Source: Pontixanthobacter gangjinensis
GTDB taxonomy: Bacteria > Pseudomonadota > Alphaproteobacteria > Sphingomonadales > Sphingomonadaceae
Direction: 5' to 3'
DNA: 64,000 bases
Assembly (NCBI RefSeq): GCF_009827545.1
Contig: NZ_WTYS01000001.1
Location: forward strand, 1,079,772 to 1,143,771
Under the pieces are notes generated by a model. It saw only the letters and a list, made by a program, of their open reading frames with translations, was not told the DNA's origin and did no database searches. The position numbers were made by a program, and so were the translations under genes. Below are positions 44,392 to 54,423 of the stretch, one piece after another. How positions within the stretch are numbered: the first letter of the stretch is position 1; each line of letters begins with the position of its first letter.

Positions 44392-46272
44392 CTAGCCAGC
44401 AAACGAAGCGAACATTCGCGCTAGCCATCCTGCTGGAGGTGCGGTTTCGGTACGGGCATTGGGCGATATCGGGCATTCGAGGCAATAGGCCTGCATCCCG
44501 CGCACCGCCAGAAGCCGGTCGAGATCGCTCTGAACCTGACCCAGCAGCGCTTGCTGACGTCCGCTGACCATCGCGAACAGATCGCCTCGCTTGGCAGAAC
44601 GCGTCTCGCTCGACATCATATTGCGCAGCAGGCTGTCATAACCGCCGGGTGCATTGCCAAGGTGTTGGACATGCCATTCGCCGTCAGCCAACTTGGCTTG
44701 CTTGGCTGCATAGGCAATCGCATCATCTATTCCGCCATATTGGTCGACCAGCCCGATCTGGCGCGCAGTGCCGCCATCCCAGACGCGGCCCTGACCGATT
44801 GCATCGACTTGTGCCAGCGTGAGATTGCGCGATTTGGACACGCGTGAAATGAAGTCACGATAGCCGTCTTCGATGGAGGCCTGAAGGATCGAATCCACTT
44901 CGGGAGTAAAGCCCGAAATCAGATCGGGCTGACCGGAAAGCGGCGTGGTTTGCACACCATCACCATTTACGCCCCATTCCGTGGCGGCGCGCTCGAATGT
45001 CGGAATAACCGCGAAAATGCCGATTGATCCGGTGATTGTCTCTGGCTCCGCAAAGATCCGGTCGGCAGGCGTTGAAACCCAATAGCCGCCGCTGGCCGCG
45101 ACATTGGCCATCGAAACGATAATGGGTATCTCCATGGCCTTGTGCCGCAGGATCGCCAGCCGGATTTCTTCCGATGCCATCACCGAACCGCCAGGCGAAT
45201 CCACCCTGACAACCAGTGCTTTCAAATCGTCATCCAGAGCATCGTCCAACAGCGCTGCAATCCGGTCACCCCCAGCGGTGCCAGGGCCAGCTTCGCCATC
45301 GACAATTTCGCCAGCAATCGTGACAACGCCAATCGCGTCACCCGGCGTTTCCACCGCATTATCGGCCAACCATGCACCAAGCTCCGTCTTGGCATAGGCG
45401 CCGGGAGCTTCATCGAATTTATCTTCGCCTGCCAATTCGGCTACGCGCTCACCAAATTCTACGCGGTTGCCGATTTTATCAACCAATCCGGCAGCCAAGG
45501 CTGCGCTCGCAAGGTCACCCTGCGATTCAGCAACCCATTCGGCAGGGGTCTTGGTGACTTTGTCCAATTGCAATTGCGGACGGGCTTTCTTGACCTTGGC
45601 CTGCCATTCTTCCCACAGCGAGCCATAAAGCGCGGCATAATTCTCACGCGCTTCGGGCGACATATCGCCGCGAAGATAGGGCTCGACCGCCGATTTATAG
45701 GTGCCAACCTTGTAGACACGCGCGTTGATGTTCAGATTTTCGAGCAACTTGCCATAATACAGCCGTGACCCGCCCGGGCCGGCGATGACCGCGCCGCCCA
45801 ACGGGTCAACCCACACTTCGCTGGCATGGGCAGCCAGCATCATTGCATCATCGCTATACCCGATTGCATAGGTCAGCACGGGCTTGTCCGCTTCGCGAAC
45901 GCGGGCAAGCGCCTCGGCGACTTCCTGCATATGGACATGACCGCCGCCGACGAAGCTGGTTAGATCAAGCACAACTGCCTTGATCCGCTCGTCACTAGCT
46001 GCCTGATCAAGCGCGTGAACCAGATCGCGCGACTGGAATTCGCCAACCGGCGCTTGGCCAGAAAGCAACGCCTGAAACGGGTCGATCGCCGATTTTTCTT
46101 CGACAACAACGCCATCAAGATCAAGCAACAACGCGCCTTCGGTGACTTGGGCTGGGCTGGGGCGGGCAGTCAGTACCGCGAACAGCAAGGAGAAAAACAG
46201 CAGCAGAAAGAGCAGGCTGAGCCCGTCCTTTATTCCAACCAGTAATCGCCAGACTTTGCCTGCAAATGCCAT
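44392..46272 (-). CDS. sppA: signal peptide peptidase SppA, 67-kDa type
   Basis: 626 aa tandem-domain protease IV. Membrane anchor near the N-terminus (LSLLFLLLFFSLLFAVL). The catalytic Lys is in YKVGTYKSAVEPYLR (near residue 195) and the Ser in ANVAASGGYWVSTPADRI (near residue 395), the Ser/Lys dyad split between repeats. It degrades leftover signal peptides at the membrane. ATG at 46272 is used rather than the preceding TTG codon. Divergent from pyrB. Confidence 0.95.
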   Translation of the reverse strand: MAFAGKVWRLLVGIKDGLSLLFLLLFFSLLFAVLTARPSPAQVTEGALLLDLDGVVVEEKSAIDPFQALLSGQAPVGEFQSRDLVHALDQAASDERIKAVVLDLTSFVGGGHVHMQEVAEALARVREADKPVLTYAIGYSDDAMMLAAHASEVWVDPLGGAVIAGPGGSRLYYGKLLENLNINARVYKVGTYKSAVEPYLRGDMSPEARENYAALYGSLWEEWQAKVKKARPQLQLDKVTKTPAEWVAESQGDLASAALAAGLVDKIGNRVEFGERVAELAGEDKFDEAPGAYAKTELGAWLADNAVETPGDAIGVVTIAGEIVDGEAGPGTAGGDRIAALLDDALDDDLKALVVRVDSPGGSVMASEEIRLAILRHKAMEIPIIVSMANVAASGGYWVSTPADRIFAEPETITGSIGIFAVIPTFERAATEWGVNGDGVQTTPLSGQPDLISGFTPEVDSILQASIEDGYRDFISRVSKSRNLTLAQVDAIGQGRVWDGGTARQIGLVDQYGGIDDAIAYAAKQAKLADGEWHVQHLGNAPGGYDSLLRNMMSSETRSAKRGDLFAMVSGRQQALLGQVQSDLDRLLAVRGMQAYCLECPISPNARTETAPPAGWLARMFASFAG

Positions 46273-46383
46273 CAATCATGCCTCAAATTTGATACTTTAG
46301 GTGGTAGGTAGGGGCACTTGGCCGTTCAATCCAGCCGAATCCACTTGAGCGACACACTATGCTCGACTAAGGGCTTGGCTTTA

Positions 46384-47460
46384 ATGACATCGACGAAAAA
46401 TACACAGGCGCCGCAGGCCCCTAAGCCAGCAGGACTCGTGCGGGAATATCCGGCGGGATCGCAGGCCTTTCCGCATCGCGATCTGCTCGGCATTGGCCGG
46501 CTCCAGCGGCACGAAATTCTCTATATGTTGGACGAGGCCGAACAATGGGTCGCGCTCAATCGCCAATCTGCGAAACACAGCGACGCGCTGGCCGGGCTGA
46601 CAATCATCAATGCATTTTTCGAAAACAGCACGCGCACGCTGTTGAGTTTTGAGATTGCCGGGAAACGGCTGGGCGCTGACGTGGTCAATATGCACGCGGC
46701 GCAATCTTCGGTGAAGAAGGGCGAAACGCTGATTGATACCGCGATTACGCTCAACGCGATGCGCGCCGATGCGATTGTCATCCGCCACGGTTCGAGCGGG
46801 GCGGTGGAGCTGATTGCGAGTAAGGTCGATTGTCCCGTGCTGAATGCGGGTGACGGCCAGCATGAACACCCGACACAGGCGCTGCTCGATGCGCTGGCTT
46901 TGCGCCATTCCTTACGCGAACGCGGGCACAATGCGGATGATTTTACCGGACTGACGGTGACCATTTGCGGCGATATTCTGCACAGCCGGGTCGCGCGTTC
47001 AAACATTTTGTGCCTGACCGCCTTGGGTGCAAATGTGCGGCTTTGTGCGCCGCCTGCGCTGATGCCCGACGAGGTTGAAGCAATGGGCGCACAGCCGTTC
47101 CACAATTTCGACAAGGCGCTGGATGGCAGCGATGTGGTGATGATGCTGCGGCTCCAGACCGAGCGGATGGAGGGGCAATTTATCCCTTCGGCGCGCGAAT
47201 ATCATCATCTGTTCGGACTGACGATGGAGCGGCTGAAACGCGCCGCACCTGATGCATTGGTGATGCATCCCGGACCAATGAACCGCGGTGTCGAGATAGA
47301 CAGCGAAGTGGCCGATTTGCTCGATCGGTCGATTATCACGAGGCAGGTCGAAATGGGTGTCGCAATAAGGATGGCGGCGCTCGATGTGCTAACGCGCAAG
47401 CGGCGCGGCGTAGAGGGCTGGGCCGATGCGGACCTGAATGCGGGGGCACAATGGGCATGA
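46384..47460 (+). CDS. pyrB: aspartate carbamoyltransferase, catalytic subunit
   Basis: 358 aa. The carbamoyl-phosphate site [13 protein letters not shown] and the second loop [12 protein letters not shown] are intact, as are [17 protein letters not shown] and [14 protein letters not shown]. It carries out the first committed step of pyrimidine synthesis. A ~35-residue Gln/Ala/Pro-rich extension precedes the domain. ATG at 46384; the frame is open to 46318 without support. Overlaps the pyrC-like gene by ten bases, which fits the known class in which ATCase assembles with a DHOase or pseudo-DHOase. Confidence 0.96.
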   Translation: MTSTKNTQAPQAPKPAGLVREYPAGSQAFPHRDLLGIGRLQRHEILYMLDEAEQWVALNRQSAKHSDALAGLTIINAFFENSTRTLLSFEIAGKRLGADVVNMHAAQSSVKKGETLIDTAITLNAMRADAIVIRHGSSGAVELIASKVDCPVLNAGDGQHEHPTQALLDALALRHSLRERGHNADDFTGLTVTICGDILHSRVARSNILCLTALGANVRLCAPPALMPDEVEAMGAQPFHNFDKALDGSDVVMMLRLQTERMEGQFIPSAREYHHLFGLTMERLKRAAPDALVMHPGPMNRGVEIDSEVADLLDRSIITRQVEMGVAIRMAALDVLTRKRRGVEGWADADLNAGAQWA

Positions 47461-48689
47461 AACAGCGCATCCCCCTGATAATCACCAACGGCACACTGGT
47501 TTTGCCGGAAGGCACCGCCAGGGGCGCGGTTCGCTGTGTGGATGGAATGATTTCAGAAGTTGGCGATGTCTCGCCGCAAGATGGCGATGAAACAGTCGAT
47601 GCGAAGGGCAAGTTGATTGCACCCGGCCTGGTCGATTTCGGCGTATTTGCAGTCGACAAGCCTGCGTTTCATTTTGGCGGGATTACACGTGCTGCGGTGA
47701 TGCCTGATCAGAACCCGCCGCTCGATTATCCGTCGCGGGTCAAGCTGGTCGCGCAGAGCGGCAAGCCCGATCTGTGGGTGCATCCGCTGGCTGCAGCAAC
47801 CAAAAGTCTCGAGGGCCGTGAACTGGCCGAAATCGGCCTGATGAAGGACGCAGGCGCGCGCGGTGTTGCCACGGGTCGTAACTGGATTGCTAATTCAGGC
47901 GCGATGCTGCGGCTGCTTCAGTATGCAGCGATGCTCGATCTGGTTGTGGTGAGCCACGCAGAGGACGCAGGCATTGCCGGCACTGCTTCGGCGACTTCGG
48001 GCGATATGGCGACGCGCTCGGGTCTGCCCAGCGCCCCTGCCGAAGCTGAAGCGCTGGCAGTCGCGCGCGATATTGCGCTGGCGGAAATGGCCGGGGCACG
48101 GCTGCATTTGCGGCAAGTAACCACAGCTGCGGCGCTAGATCTGGTTCGCGGCGCAAAACGGCGCGGTGTGCAAGTTACCGCCGGGGTGACGCCTGCGCAT
48201 TTTATGCTGTCTGATCTCGCCACTGCAGAGTTTCGTACTTTCGCAAGGCTGTCGCCGCCCTTGCGCAAGGAAGTCGACCGTCGGGCGGTTATCGCCGCAA
48301 TTGGCGACGGGACGATCGATACTATTTCGTCGGGACATGATCCGCGCGGGCCAGAGGACAAACGCCTGCCCTTCGCCGATGCTGAGCCTGGAATGGCGGG
48401 TGCAGAAACGCTGCTGGCGATGACGCTGACTTTGGTGCGAGATGATGTGATTTCTATCGAACGAGCCTTTGACTTGCTGTCCGCTGCGCCTGCGCGTTTG
48501 CTTGGTGCGAATTGCGGCATCTTGGCGGCTGGCAAAGAGGCCGATTTGTGCATAGTCGATCCGGAAAAGCCGTGGATTGTCGATTCCAGCCAGATGGCGG
48601 CCACTGCAGGCAACACGCCTTTTGATGGCCAGCCAACTCAGGGGCGTGCCACCGCTATATTCAAAGGCGGCGTGCGGATTACCGCTTAA
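47451..48689 (+). CDS. dihydroorotase-like protein lacking metal ligands (pseudo-DHOase, PyrC' type)
   Basis: 412 aa amidohydrolase-fold protein. The position of the metal motif DxHxH reads PGLVDFGVF (residues 58-66), so both His are missing, and the late Asp motif (usually TDHAPH) reads [18 protein letters not shown] keeps one His. Non-catalytic DHOase homologues in other bacteria hold ATCase in its active dodecamer, and the overlap with pyrB supports that role here; a true pyrC should then exist elsewhere. Its end overlaps the convergent DUF418 gene by 11 bases. Confidence 0.9.
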   Translation: MGMKQRIPLIITNGTLVLPEGTARGAVRCVDGMISEVGDVSPQDGDETVDAKGKLIAPGLVDFGVFAVDKPAFHFGGITRAAVMPDQNPPLDYPSRVKLVAQSGKPDLWVHPLAAATKSLEGRELAEIGLMKDAGARGVATGRNWIANSGAMLRLLQYAAMLDLVVVSHAEDAGIAGTASATSGDMATRSGLPSAPAEAEALAVARDIALAEMAGARLHLRQVTTAAALDLVRGAKRRGVQVTAGVTPAHFMLSDLATAEFRTFARLSPPLRKEVDRRAVIAAIGDGTIDTISSGHDPRGPEDKRLPFADAEPGMAGAETLLAMTLTLVRDDVISIERAFDLLSAAPARLLGANCGILAAGKEADLCIVDPEKPWIVDSSQMAATAGNTPFDGQPTQGRATAIFKGGVRITA

Positions 48690-49983
48690 GCGGGAACAGC
48701 CTGCCGTAAGTCAGGCAGCGCCATAGCCATTCCAGCGGGCCATAACGGAACCGTTCGAGCCATGGTTTTGACCACAGCAGCATCACTGCCCATGCGCCCA
48801 GTACCACCAGATAAAGCTGCGCCCGGGTCAATTCGCCAAACAGGCCCAGGCCCCAGCCATGGAACACGGTGACCATTAGCACTGATGTGCCTAGATAGTT
48901 GGTAAATGCCGCCCGGCCTGCAGCACTTAGCCGAGATCCCAGCCATCCATTGGCCGATGGCGCCCATCCGGACAGCAAAGCGGCAAGTCCTAGCGCCATC
49001 ATGATACGGGGTATGGGCGACAGGCCCATAAAGGCCGCCAGTGTGGCATAATAAGTGAAGCCTGCTGACTGGGTCCATAGACCAATCAAGAGGGTGAGGG
49101 CAGCGCCGACTATCAGGCCAATCCAGCCCCACATCCGCTGCTTTGATTGATCGAGCCGGCAGTCGAACATTCCCATTCGGTAAATTGCCATGCCAATCAG
49201 CATTAGCGGCAAGGTTTCCCAAATGAAAAGGAGCAGGTTTGCAAAAGGATCTGCGGCGTGTTCGCTGAAATTATGCGCAACATAGCCAGCATAATCGCCC
49301 CCGGAAATAAGCGGCAATTCGGCTGCGTCATCGTCCAGCGCTATGGCCTGCCCCTCAGCCAGTGTGGTCCGGGTTTCAGCCATCGCCGCGCTTTCTCCAA
49401 ACGGGGTATCGGCGATATAATGCAGCGGCACCATCATAGCGGCATAGACCAGGGCACCGGCAAGATAGCCGCAGATGCCGACAATCAATTGCGTTTTGGC
49501 CCGCAGTTTCAGGAACAGCAAAGCGATAAGCCCGGTCAGCGCGTAATAGGTTAGAATGTCGCCTTTCCAGATGAAAAAGAAATGTATGAGGCCAAACACC
49601 AGCAGGAACATAAGCCGCTTGGCTTGCAGCCATCTGGTGGAGCCGCGTGCCCAAGCCTTCTCCATAAACAGCATCATGCCTGCGCCGAAAAGGAGCGTGA
49701 ACAATGCCCGCATTTTCCCATCGACAATGATGAACTGGGCAATCCACATCGAAGCGGAATATTCGCCATTATCGGTCATGAATGCCTCGGGCCACATATA
49801 GGCTGAGAATGGCTGGCCAAAAGCGACGATATTGGCCGCCAAAATGCCCAAAACAGCAATCCCGCGAATGAAATCAAGGCTTGAAATGCGCGATCCGCCA
49901 CTTGCCGAGACGGGCTGGACGTGGCCCTCATCGTCAGGAGTGACTGCTGGTTCTTGTGCGGCAAGAGATTCTGATGGTGACAT
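48679..49983 (-). CDS. DUF418 family membrane protein
   Basis: 434 aa with about 9-10 membrane helices. SRISSLDFIRGIAVLGILAANIVAFGQP near residue 32 and the C-terminal AAGRAAFTNYLGTSVLMVTVFHGWGLGLFGEL are family signatures. DUF418 proteins resemble acyltransferase-3 membrane proteins and may move or acylate a lipid-linked compound; this is not established. GAGGGGG lies six bases before the ATG. Confidence 0.88.
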   Translation of the reverse strand: MSPSESLAAQEPAVTPDDEGHVQPVSASGGSRISSLDFIRGIAVLGILAANIVAFGQPFSAYMWPEAFMTDNGEYSASMWIAQFIIVDGKMRALFTLLFGAGMMLFMEKAWARGSTRWLQAKRLMFLLVFGLIHFFFIWKGDILTYYALTGLIALLFLKLRAKTQLIVGICGYLAGALVYAAMMVPLHYIADTPFGESAAMAETRTTLAEGQAIALDDDAAELPLISGGDYAGYVAHNFSEHAADPFANLLLFIWETLPLMLIGMAIYRMGMFDCRLDQSKQRMWGWIGLIVGAALTLLIGLWTQSAGFTYYATLAAFMGLSPIPRIMMALGLAALLSGWAPSANGWLGSRLSAAGRAAFTNYLGTSVLMVTVFHGWGLGLFGELTRAQLYLVVLGAWAVMLLWSKPWLERFRYGPLEWLWRCLTYGRLFPLKR

Positions 49984-50069
49984 GATTACCCCCTCGGTCG
50001 TGCGGAGGGTGTAGCACCAGTGATGGATGTCAGTCAGCCCCTGAGGGAAAAATCAGCTCGAACTAGCAG

Positions 50070-51260
50070 TTATTTGGTCACGATGCAGTCTTGGCCACTG
50101 CGCTTGAGCGCATCGCATGCGGTCTGCGCGCCTGACCGGTTGGGATATCCGCCGACTTGCAATTTGACCACGCGGCCAGCGGGTACGATGAACTTCGATT
50201 TCCCCGATATTGCTGCATTGCTGGCCAGCCGCGACCACAATTTGTCGGCGTTCGAGGGGACCGAAAATGCCCCAAGCTGGATACGCCATGGGCCGCTGGA
50301 GCTGGCTGCCGGGGCAGCTTTTGGCGTCGCTGCGGGGGTTGGCTTTGGGACTTCGCTGCGCGGTGCGGCAGCGGTTCTGATCGGTGGTGCCTCACTCCGT
50401 GGTTGAACTGCATCAGGCCGGGCAAAATCTGCGCCTGCCTGCGCGGGGCTTTCGGTTCCGGTAACGCGGCTGGCCTCTGCGACGGCAGCTCTGGCTGCGG
50501 CAACCGAAGGTGGCACGCTTGTGCTGCGGATTGCCTGCGGAATTCGGCTTGTCGCCGTTGGCAGCGGGGCGGTTGAAGGTGCTGATCTTGGCACTGACTG
50601 GGAGGGAATTTGCGTGCCCGCCAGCTCAGTGCCGATCCCCAAATCGCGCGAAGCAAATTGCTGCGATCGTTTGGCGGTTGCATTCTGCTTGAGCGTTTGT
50701 GCCAGAAGCTGTGCTTGTTGGCGCTGATCCATGGGAATGAAATTATCCATTTGGGCAAGGCCCATCTTGGCAGGTTCGAACCCTTCCGCATTGGACAATG
50801 TCATCAGCGCATAGGCGCGGACCCAGTCTTTGCCCACCAGGTCGCCGTTGAAATGGCCGATACCTAGTAAATATTGAGCACGCGGGTTGCCACGGTCGGC
50901 AGAGGCAATGACGTAGGGCATCGCTTCTTCGCGGCGGCCGCTTTGGAAAAGCAACAAGCCATAGGTGTCGATTGCACGGATGTGCCCCTGCGCGGCTGCT
51001 TTGGCGATGAGAACTTCTGCCTGCGCGCTGTTTTGTTCGACGCCCCGTCCAAGCCGGTATGCCTGCGCCATGTTAAATTGGGCATCGGCATCGCCGCTGG
51101 CTGCCAGATCGCGCCATTCGCGCACCGCAGTCGTGTAATCTCCGCGATCCCAAGCCTCAAAGCCCCGGTCGAGATCGGCCATCGCAGGTGCGGCCCAACT
51201 GAATGCCATTCCCAATGTCAGGGCGGATGCCAGAACGCTTAATGCACGTGAACTTATCAT
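50070..51260 (-). CDS. exported Sel1/TPR protein with C-terminal SPOR domain
   Basis: 396 aa. Signal peptide (VLASALTLGMAFSWAAPAMA), then Sel1/TPR-like repeats over residues ~30-180 (GDYTTAVREWRDLAASGDADAQFNMAQAYRLG and relatives), an Ala/Pro/Ser-rich linker, and a SPOR domain at the end (GPWRIQLGAFSVPSNADKLWSRL to DCIVTK). SPOR domains bind denuded peptidoglycan at division septa. It is divergent from parA and resembles the SPOR lipoprotein on the other side of the parA pair. ATG at 51260 from the signal peptide. Confidence 0.88.
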   Translation of the reverse strand: MISSRALSVLASALTLGMAFSWAAPAMADLDRGFEAWDRGDYTTAVREWRDLAASGDADAQFNMAQAYRLGRGVEQNSAQAEVLIAKAAAQGHIRAIDTYGLLLFQSGRREEAMPYVIASADRGNPRAQYLLGIGHFNGDLVGKDWVRAYALMTLSNAEGFEPAKMGLAQMDNFIPMDQRQQAQLLAQTLKQNATAKRSQQFASRDLGIGTELAGTQIPSQSVPRSAPSTAPLPTATSRIPQAIRSTSVPPSVAAARAAVAEASRVTGTESPAQAGADFARPDAVQPRSEAPPIRTAAAPRSEVPKPTPAATPKAAPAASSSGPWRIQLGAFSVPSNADKLWSRLASNAAISGKSKFIVPAGRVVKLQVGGYPNRSGAQTACDALKRSGQDCIVTK

Positions 51261-51413
51261 AGCTGCTTCGCGAACCTTCTGTAAATTCTGCCTGCGCCTT
51301 AAACATACTACAGTGAACAAGGCGTTAGGAAAGAATTTCTTGCCCACCCACTTAGGCGAAACTGGCTGGCCGCCCGCACTTTCCCGAAAAATGACTATGA
51401 CACGGCAGCTACG

Positions 51414-51428
51414 TTAACTCAAAATTAG
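51414..51428 (+). promoter_or_regulatory. CtrA-like box upstream of parA
   Basis: TTAA-N7-TTAG matches 7 of 8 fixed bases of the CtrA consensus TTAA-N7-TTAA. It is 71 bases before the parA start in the divergent region. Short motif, so chance is possible. Confidence 0.35.
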
Positions 51429-51499
51429 GGGTATCCTGCGATTTCAGTCTCCGAACCGCATTTGGGCGGGCATTGAAACGGATTCAGGGGGACCAGGCC

Positions 51500-52216
51500 T
51501 TGCGTGTACTGGCGTTGGCATCACAAAAAGGTGGATCGGGTAAGACCACACTTTCCGGACATCTGGCAGTTCAGGCGCAACGCGCCGGAGCTGGACCGGT
51601 TGTATTGATCGACATTGATCCACAAGGATCGCTGGCTGATTGGTGGAATGAACGGGAGGCGGAATATCCAGCCTTTGCGCAAACAACCGTCGCCCGCCTT
51701 GCCAGCGATTTGCAAGTTTTGCGTCAGCAGGGCTTTAAACTCGCAGTAATTGATACGCCTCCGGCGATCACTATGGCGATCCAATCAGTTATCGGCGTGG
51801 CCGAACTGATTGTTGTCCCAACTCGTCCCAGTCCACATGATTTGCGCGCTGTTGGCGCTACCGTGGATTTGTGCGAACGTGCCGGTAAGCCGCTTGTGTT
51901 TGTCGTCAACGCTGCAACACCGAAAGCCAAGATTACTTCGGAAGCCGCCGTTGCCCTGTCGCAGCACGGAACCGTTGCCCCGATTACGCTCCACCACCGC
52001 ACAGACTATGCCGCATCGATGATCGATGGACGCACAGTGATGGAAGTCGACCCCAACAGCCGCAGCGCAGCCGAAGTTACCGCGCTATGGAGCTATATGG
52101 CGGACCGTCTTGAGAAGAATTTCCGCCGCACCGTTTTTGCTGCTCCTGGTTCAATGTCGCAAGTTGCGCCTTCACACCGTCCATCTGGTGGCTTTGGCCG
52201 CCGGGTCGCTCAGTAA
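51500..52216 (+). CDS. orphan ParA-family ATPase
   Basis: 238 aa. Deviant Walker A ASQKGGSGKTTLSGHLAVQA near residues 7-26 with the signature Lys; VVLIDIDPQGSLADWW; Walker B LAVIDTPPAIT; and VPTRPSPHDLRA. ParA ATPases position DNA or protein cargo on the nucleoid or pole. TTG at 51500 chosen because AGGGGGA lies 8 bases upstream; an earlier TTG at 51473 has none. No parB or parS is seen; the next gene and two SPOR proteins suggest an envelope cargo. Confidence 0.88.
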   Translation: MRVLALASQKGGSGKTTLSGHLAVQAQRAGAGPVVLIDIDPQGSLADWWNEREAEYPAFAQTTVARLASDLQVLRQQGFKLAVIDTPPAITMAIQSVIGVAELIVVPTRPSPHDLRAVGATVDLCERAGKPLVFVVNAATPKAKITSEAAVALSQHGTVAPITLHHRTDYAASMIDGRTVMEVDPNSRSAAEVTALWSYMADRLEKNFRRTVFAAPGSMSQVAPSHRPSGGFGRRVAQ

Positions 52217-52252
52217 TCGAGCGGGAACGGAACAAAGGCGGAGACCAATATT

Positions 52253-52861
52253 ATGACCGATAGCAGTTTTGCATCATTGAGCCCGACTTTGTTGGCTCGC
52301 AAAGGCGGCGCAAAGCCAGCCATGCGGCCGCAGGCTGCCATTCTAACCGGCGGCGCAGGTGCCAATGCGGCTGCAGCGCACAATCTTGAAGACCTTGGTT
52401 GGAATGATATGGGCGATGCTGAAGAGCCGCGTCACGACGCTGAAATCCTTCAACTAACGCCTGCTCCGGCCAATCCCGAAGCAGAGGCCGAAGCGCGTCA
52501 TAATGACGAAGAAGCGCAAGCCTTGCTCGCCGACATTCCGGCCAAAAGACCGGTCGTGTTGGAACAGCAAGACAAAATCGCGGAACATGTCGCTGTTCAA
52601 TCCCAGCCAAAACTGGCTGAACAAATTGCTCAGCCCAAGGCCCAGATTCGGACCCCGCGTAAGCGACGCTCCGCCTTGGAACGCGGTAAAAGAGCGGCAT
52701 TTACGCTCCGGCTTGACGCCGAACGCCATCTAAAATTGCGGCTTGCCTGCACCTTGCGCAATCGCAGTGCGCAGCAAATCGTAACCGATGCACTCGACCA
52801 GATGCTGGGCTCCATGCCCGACGTAAAATCACTCGCCGCGCAAGCGCGCAATTCGGAATAG
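52253..52861 (+). CDS. hypothetical protein with ribbon-helix-helix-like C-terminus, partner of ParA
   Basis: 202 aa. The N-terminal two thirds are low complexity, acidic and Ala/Glu-rich. The last ~55 residues (RAAFTLRLDAERHLKLRLACTLRNRSAQQIVTDALDQML) fit a ribbon-helix-helix or small helical fold, with one strand then two helices. It lies 36 bases after parA, so it may be the ParA regulator or adaptor in place of ParB. Function is inferred from position only. Confidence 0.75.
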   Translation: MTDSSFASLSPTLLARKGGAKPAMRPQAAILTGGAGANAAAAHNLEDLGWNDMGDAEEPRHDAEILQLTPAPANPEAEAEARHNDEEAQALLADIPAKRPVVLEQQDKIAEHVAVQSQPKLAEQIAQPKAQIRTPRKRRSALERGKRAAFTLRLDAERHLKLRLACTLRNRSAQQIVTDALDQMLGSMPDVKSLAAQARNSE

Positions 52862-52876
52862 ATAGAGGAACTCACT

Positions 52877-54304
52877 ATGCCCAAGATAGCCAACCATAAC
52901 CGGGCCATCATGCTGGCCGTGACGACTGCTCTAGCGTCGACCGCGCTCGCAGGCTGCACCACAACTGCCGCCGCGCCGGCCGATATGTCTGCTTCGAAGG
53001 CGCAAACCGCGCTTGCGAAGGGCAATACAAATCAAGCTATCAGTCATGCTGAAGCCACTGTCATGGCCGATCCACGCAATGCAGGGTACCGGGCCATGCT
53101 TGGCGCTGTCTATATGGAGGCAGGCCGGTTCACCTCGGCGGCCACCAGCTTTAAAGATGCGATGGATTTGGGCGACAATAACGGGCGCATCGCGCTTAGC
53201 CTTGCGTTAGCGCAGATTGCCGCCGGTCAGCAGCAACCGGCATTGTCGACGCTTAGCAAATATGGTGATTCGATTGATGCGAGCGATCTTGGCTTGGCCA
53301 TGTCGCTGGCGGGCCGGCCTGAGCAGGGTGTCCATATCCTCGGAAATGCGCTTCGCGGCGGTCAGGCCACTGCAAAAGTGCGTCAGAACCTCGCCTATTC
53401 GTATGCGCTTATGGGCAATTGGCGCGCTGCTCGCCTGATGGCGGCAGAAGACGTCCCGGCAAACCTGCTGGGTGACCGGATGAGCGAATGGGCGCAAACA
53501 GCCGCCCCTGAAAACTATCAGGCACGTGTGGCCAATCTACTGGATGTGCCGTTGGTCGGCGATGCGGGGCAGCCTGCTATGCTTGCGCTCGCCAACCATG
53601 CAACTCCAAGTCAGCTTGCAGCAGAATCTCTGCCATCTGCGCCGGTTCCAGCAACTCAAACAGCGACGGCGGGCAATTTTGCGGCCGCCGCGCCGCAATA
53701 TGAACTGCCTGCTCTCTCCTCGCGGCCCGAAAAGGCCGGCGGCGAGCTCCCGGCGAGGCAAGCCTATACTGCGCCTTTTGCGGATGCCACTGTTTCAGTT
53801 GCAGCTAACATTGTACCGGCAACAGCTGATCCCAAAAGCTTTGAGGATGCCTTCGTTGGCAGCGCGACTGGTGCTGCATCCAAACCGCGGGTTGCCTCAA
53901 ACTCCGTGACTTATGTTTCAAGCCCGACCGTCCAGAAGCTACAAAACGCACCTGCTGCCGGCCTTGGTGCTGTCAGCCCTGTGGCTCAGGCGTCTACTAA
54001 TTCGCCACAAGCTGGCGACCATTTGGTCCAGCTCGGCTCGTTCTCCAGCGAGGCTGGAGCCGAACGTGCCTGGGGCATTTATTTGAAGCGCTACCCGCAG
54101 TTGAAGAACTATCAGATGGTCATCACCGAAGCGCGTGTGCGCGGAAAAACCTATTTCCGGGTATCAGCGGGCGGTTTCCAGCGCGCAGCTGCAAGCAGCA
54201 TGTGTTCGAGCGTGAAGGCGAATAGCCAAGGGTGCTTCGCATGGGCGGCCAACAAGCCACTCCCCGGCGCAGTTGATCGCGGCGTGAGAATGGCCAGTCG
54301 CTAA
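52877..54304 (+). CDS. TPR lipoprotein with C-terminal SPOR domain
   Basis: 475 aa. Lipobox ALAGC with Cys27; TPR-like repeats at residues ~45-180 (AQTALAKGNTNQAISHAEATVMADPRNAGYRAMLGAVYMEAGRF); an Ala/Pro linker; then a SPOR domain starting GDHLVQLGSFSSEAGAERAWGIYLKRYP. Probably an outer-membrane lipoprotein that touches peptidoglycan. It starts 15 bases after the ParA partner gene, so the three form one operon. The gene ends at a strong terminator. Confidence 0.88.
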   Translation: MPKIANHNRAIMLAVTTALASTALAGCTTTAAAPADMSASKAQTALAKGNTNQAISHAEATVMADPRNAGYRAMLGAVYMEAGRFTSAATSFKDAMDLGDNNGRIALSLALAQIAAGQQQPALSTLSKYGDSIDASDLGLAMSLAGRPEQGVHILGNALRGGQATAKVRQNLAYSYALMGNWRAARLMAAEDVPANLLGDRMSEWAQTAAPENYQARVANLLDVPLVGDAGQPAMLALANHATPSQLAAESLPSAPVPATQTATAGNFAAAAPQYELPALSSRPEKAGGELPARQAYTAPFADATVSVAANIVPATADPKSFEDAFVGSATGAASKPRVASNSVTYVSSPTVQKLQNAPAAGLGAVSPVAQASTNSPQAGDHLVQLGSFSSEAGAERAWGIYLKRYPQLKNYQMVITEARVRGKTYFRVSAGGFQRAAASSMCSSVKANSQGCFAWAANKPLPGAVDRGVRMASR

Positions 54305-54361
54305 TCTGGACTGCTATTTTGGGCCGTAAATTTTACACCGACACAATTAGATAACAGCGAG

Positions 54362-54393
54362 AACGCCCTTCCTTAACCGGGAGGGCGTTTTTT
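54362..54393 (+). terminator. intrinsic terminator of the parA operon
   Basis: AACGCCCTTCC-TTAACC-GGGAGGGCGTT followed by TTTTC; ten of eleven pairs. It lies 57 bases after the SPOR lipoprotein stop. Confidence 0.9.
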
Positions 54394-54423
54394 CTTGCGA
54401 AACATTCGCAATAGACTTGCTAT

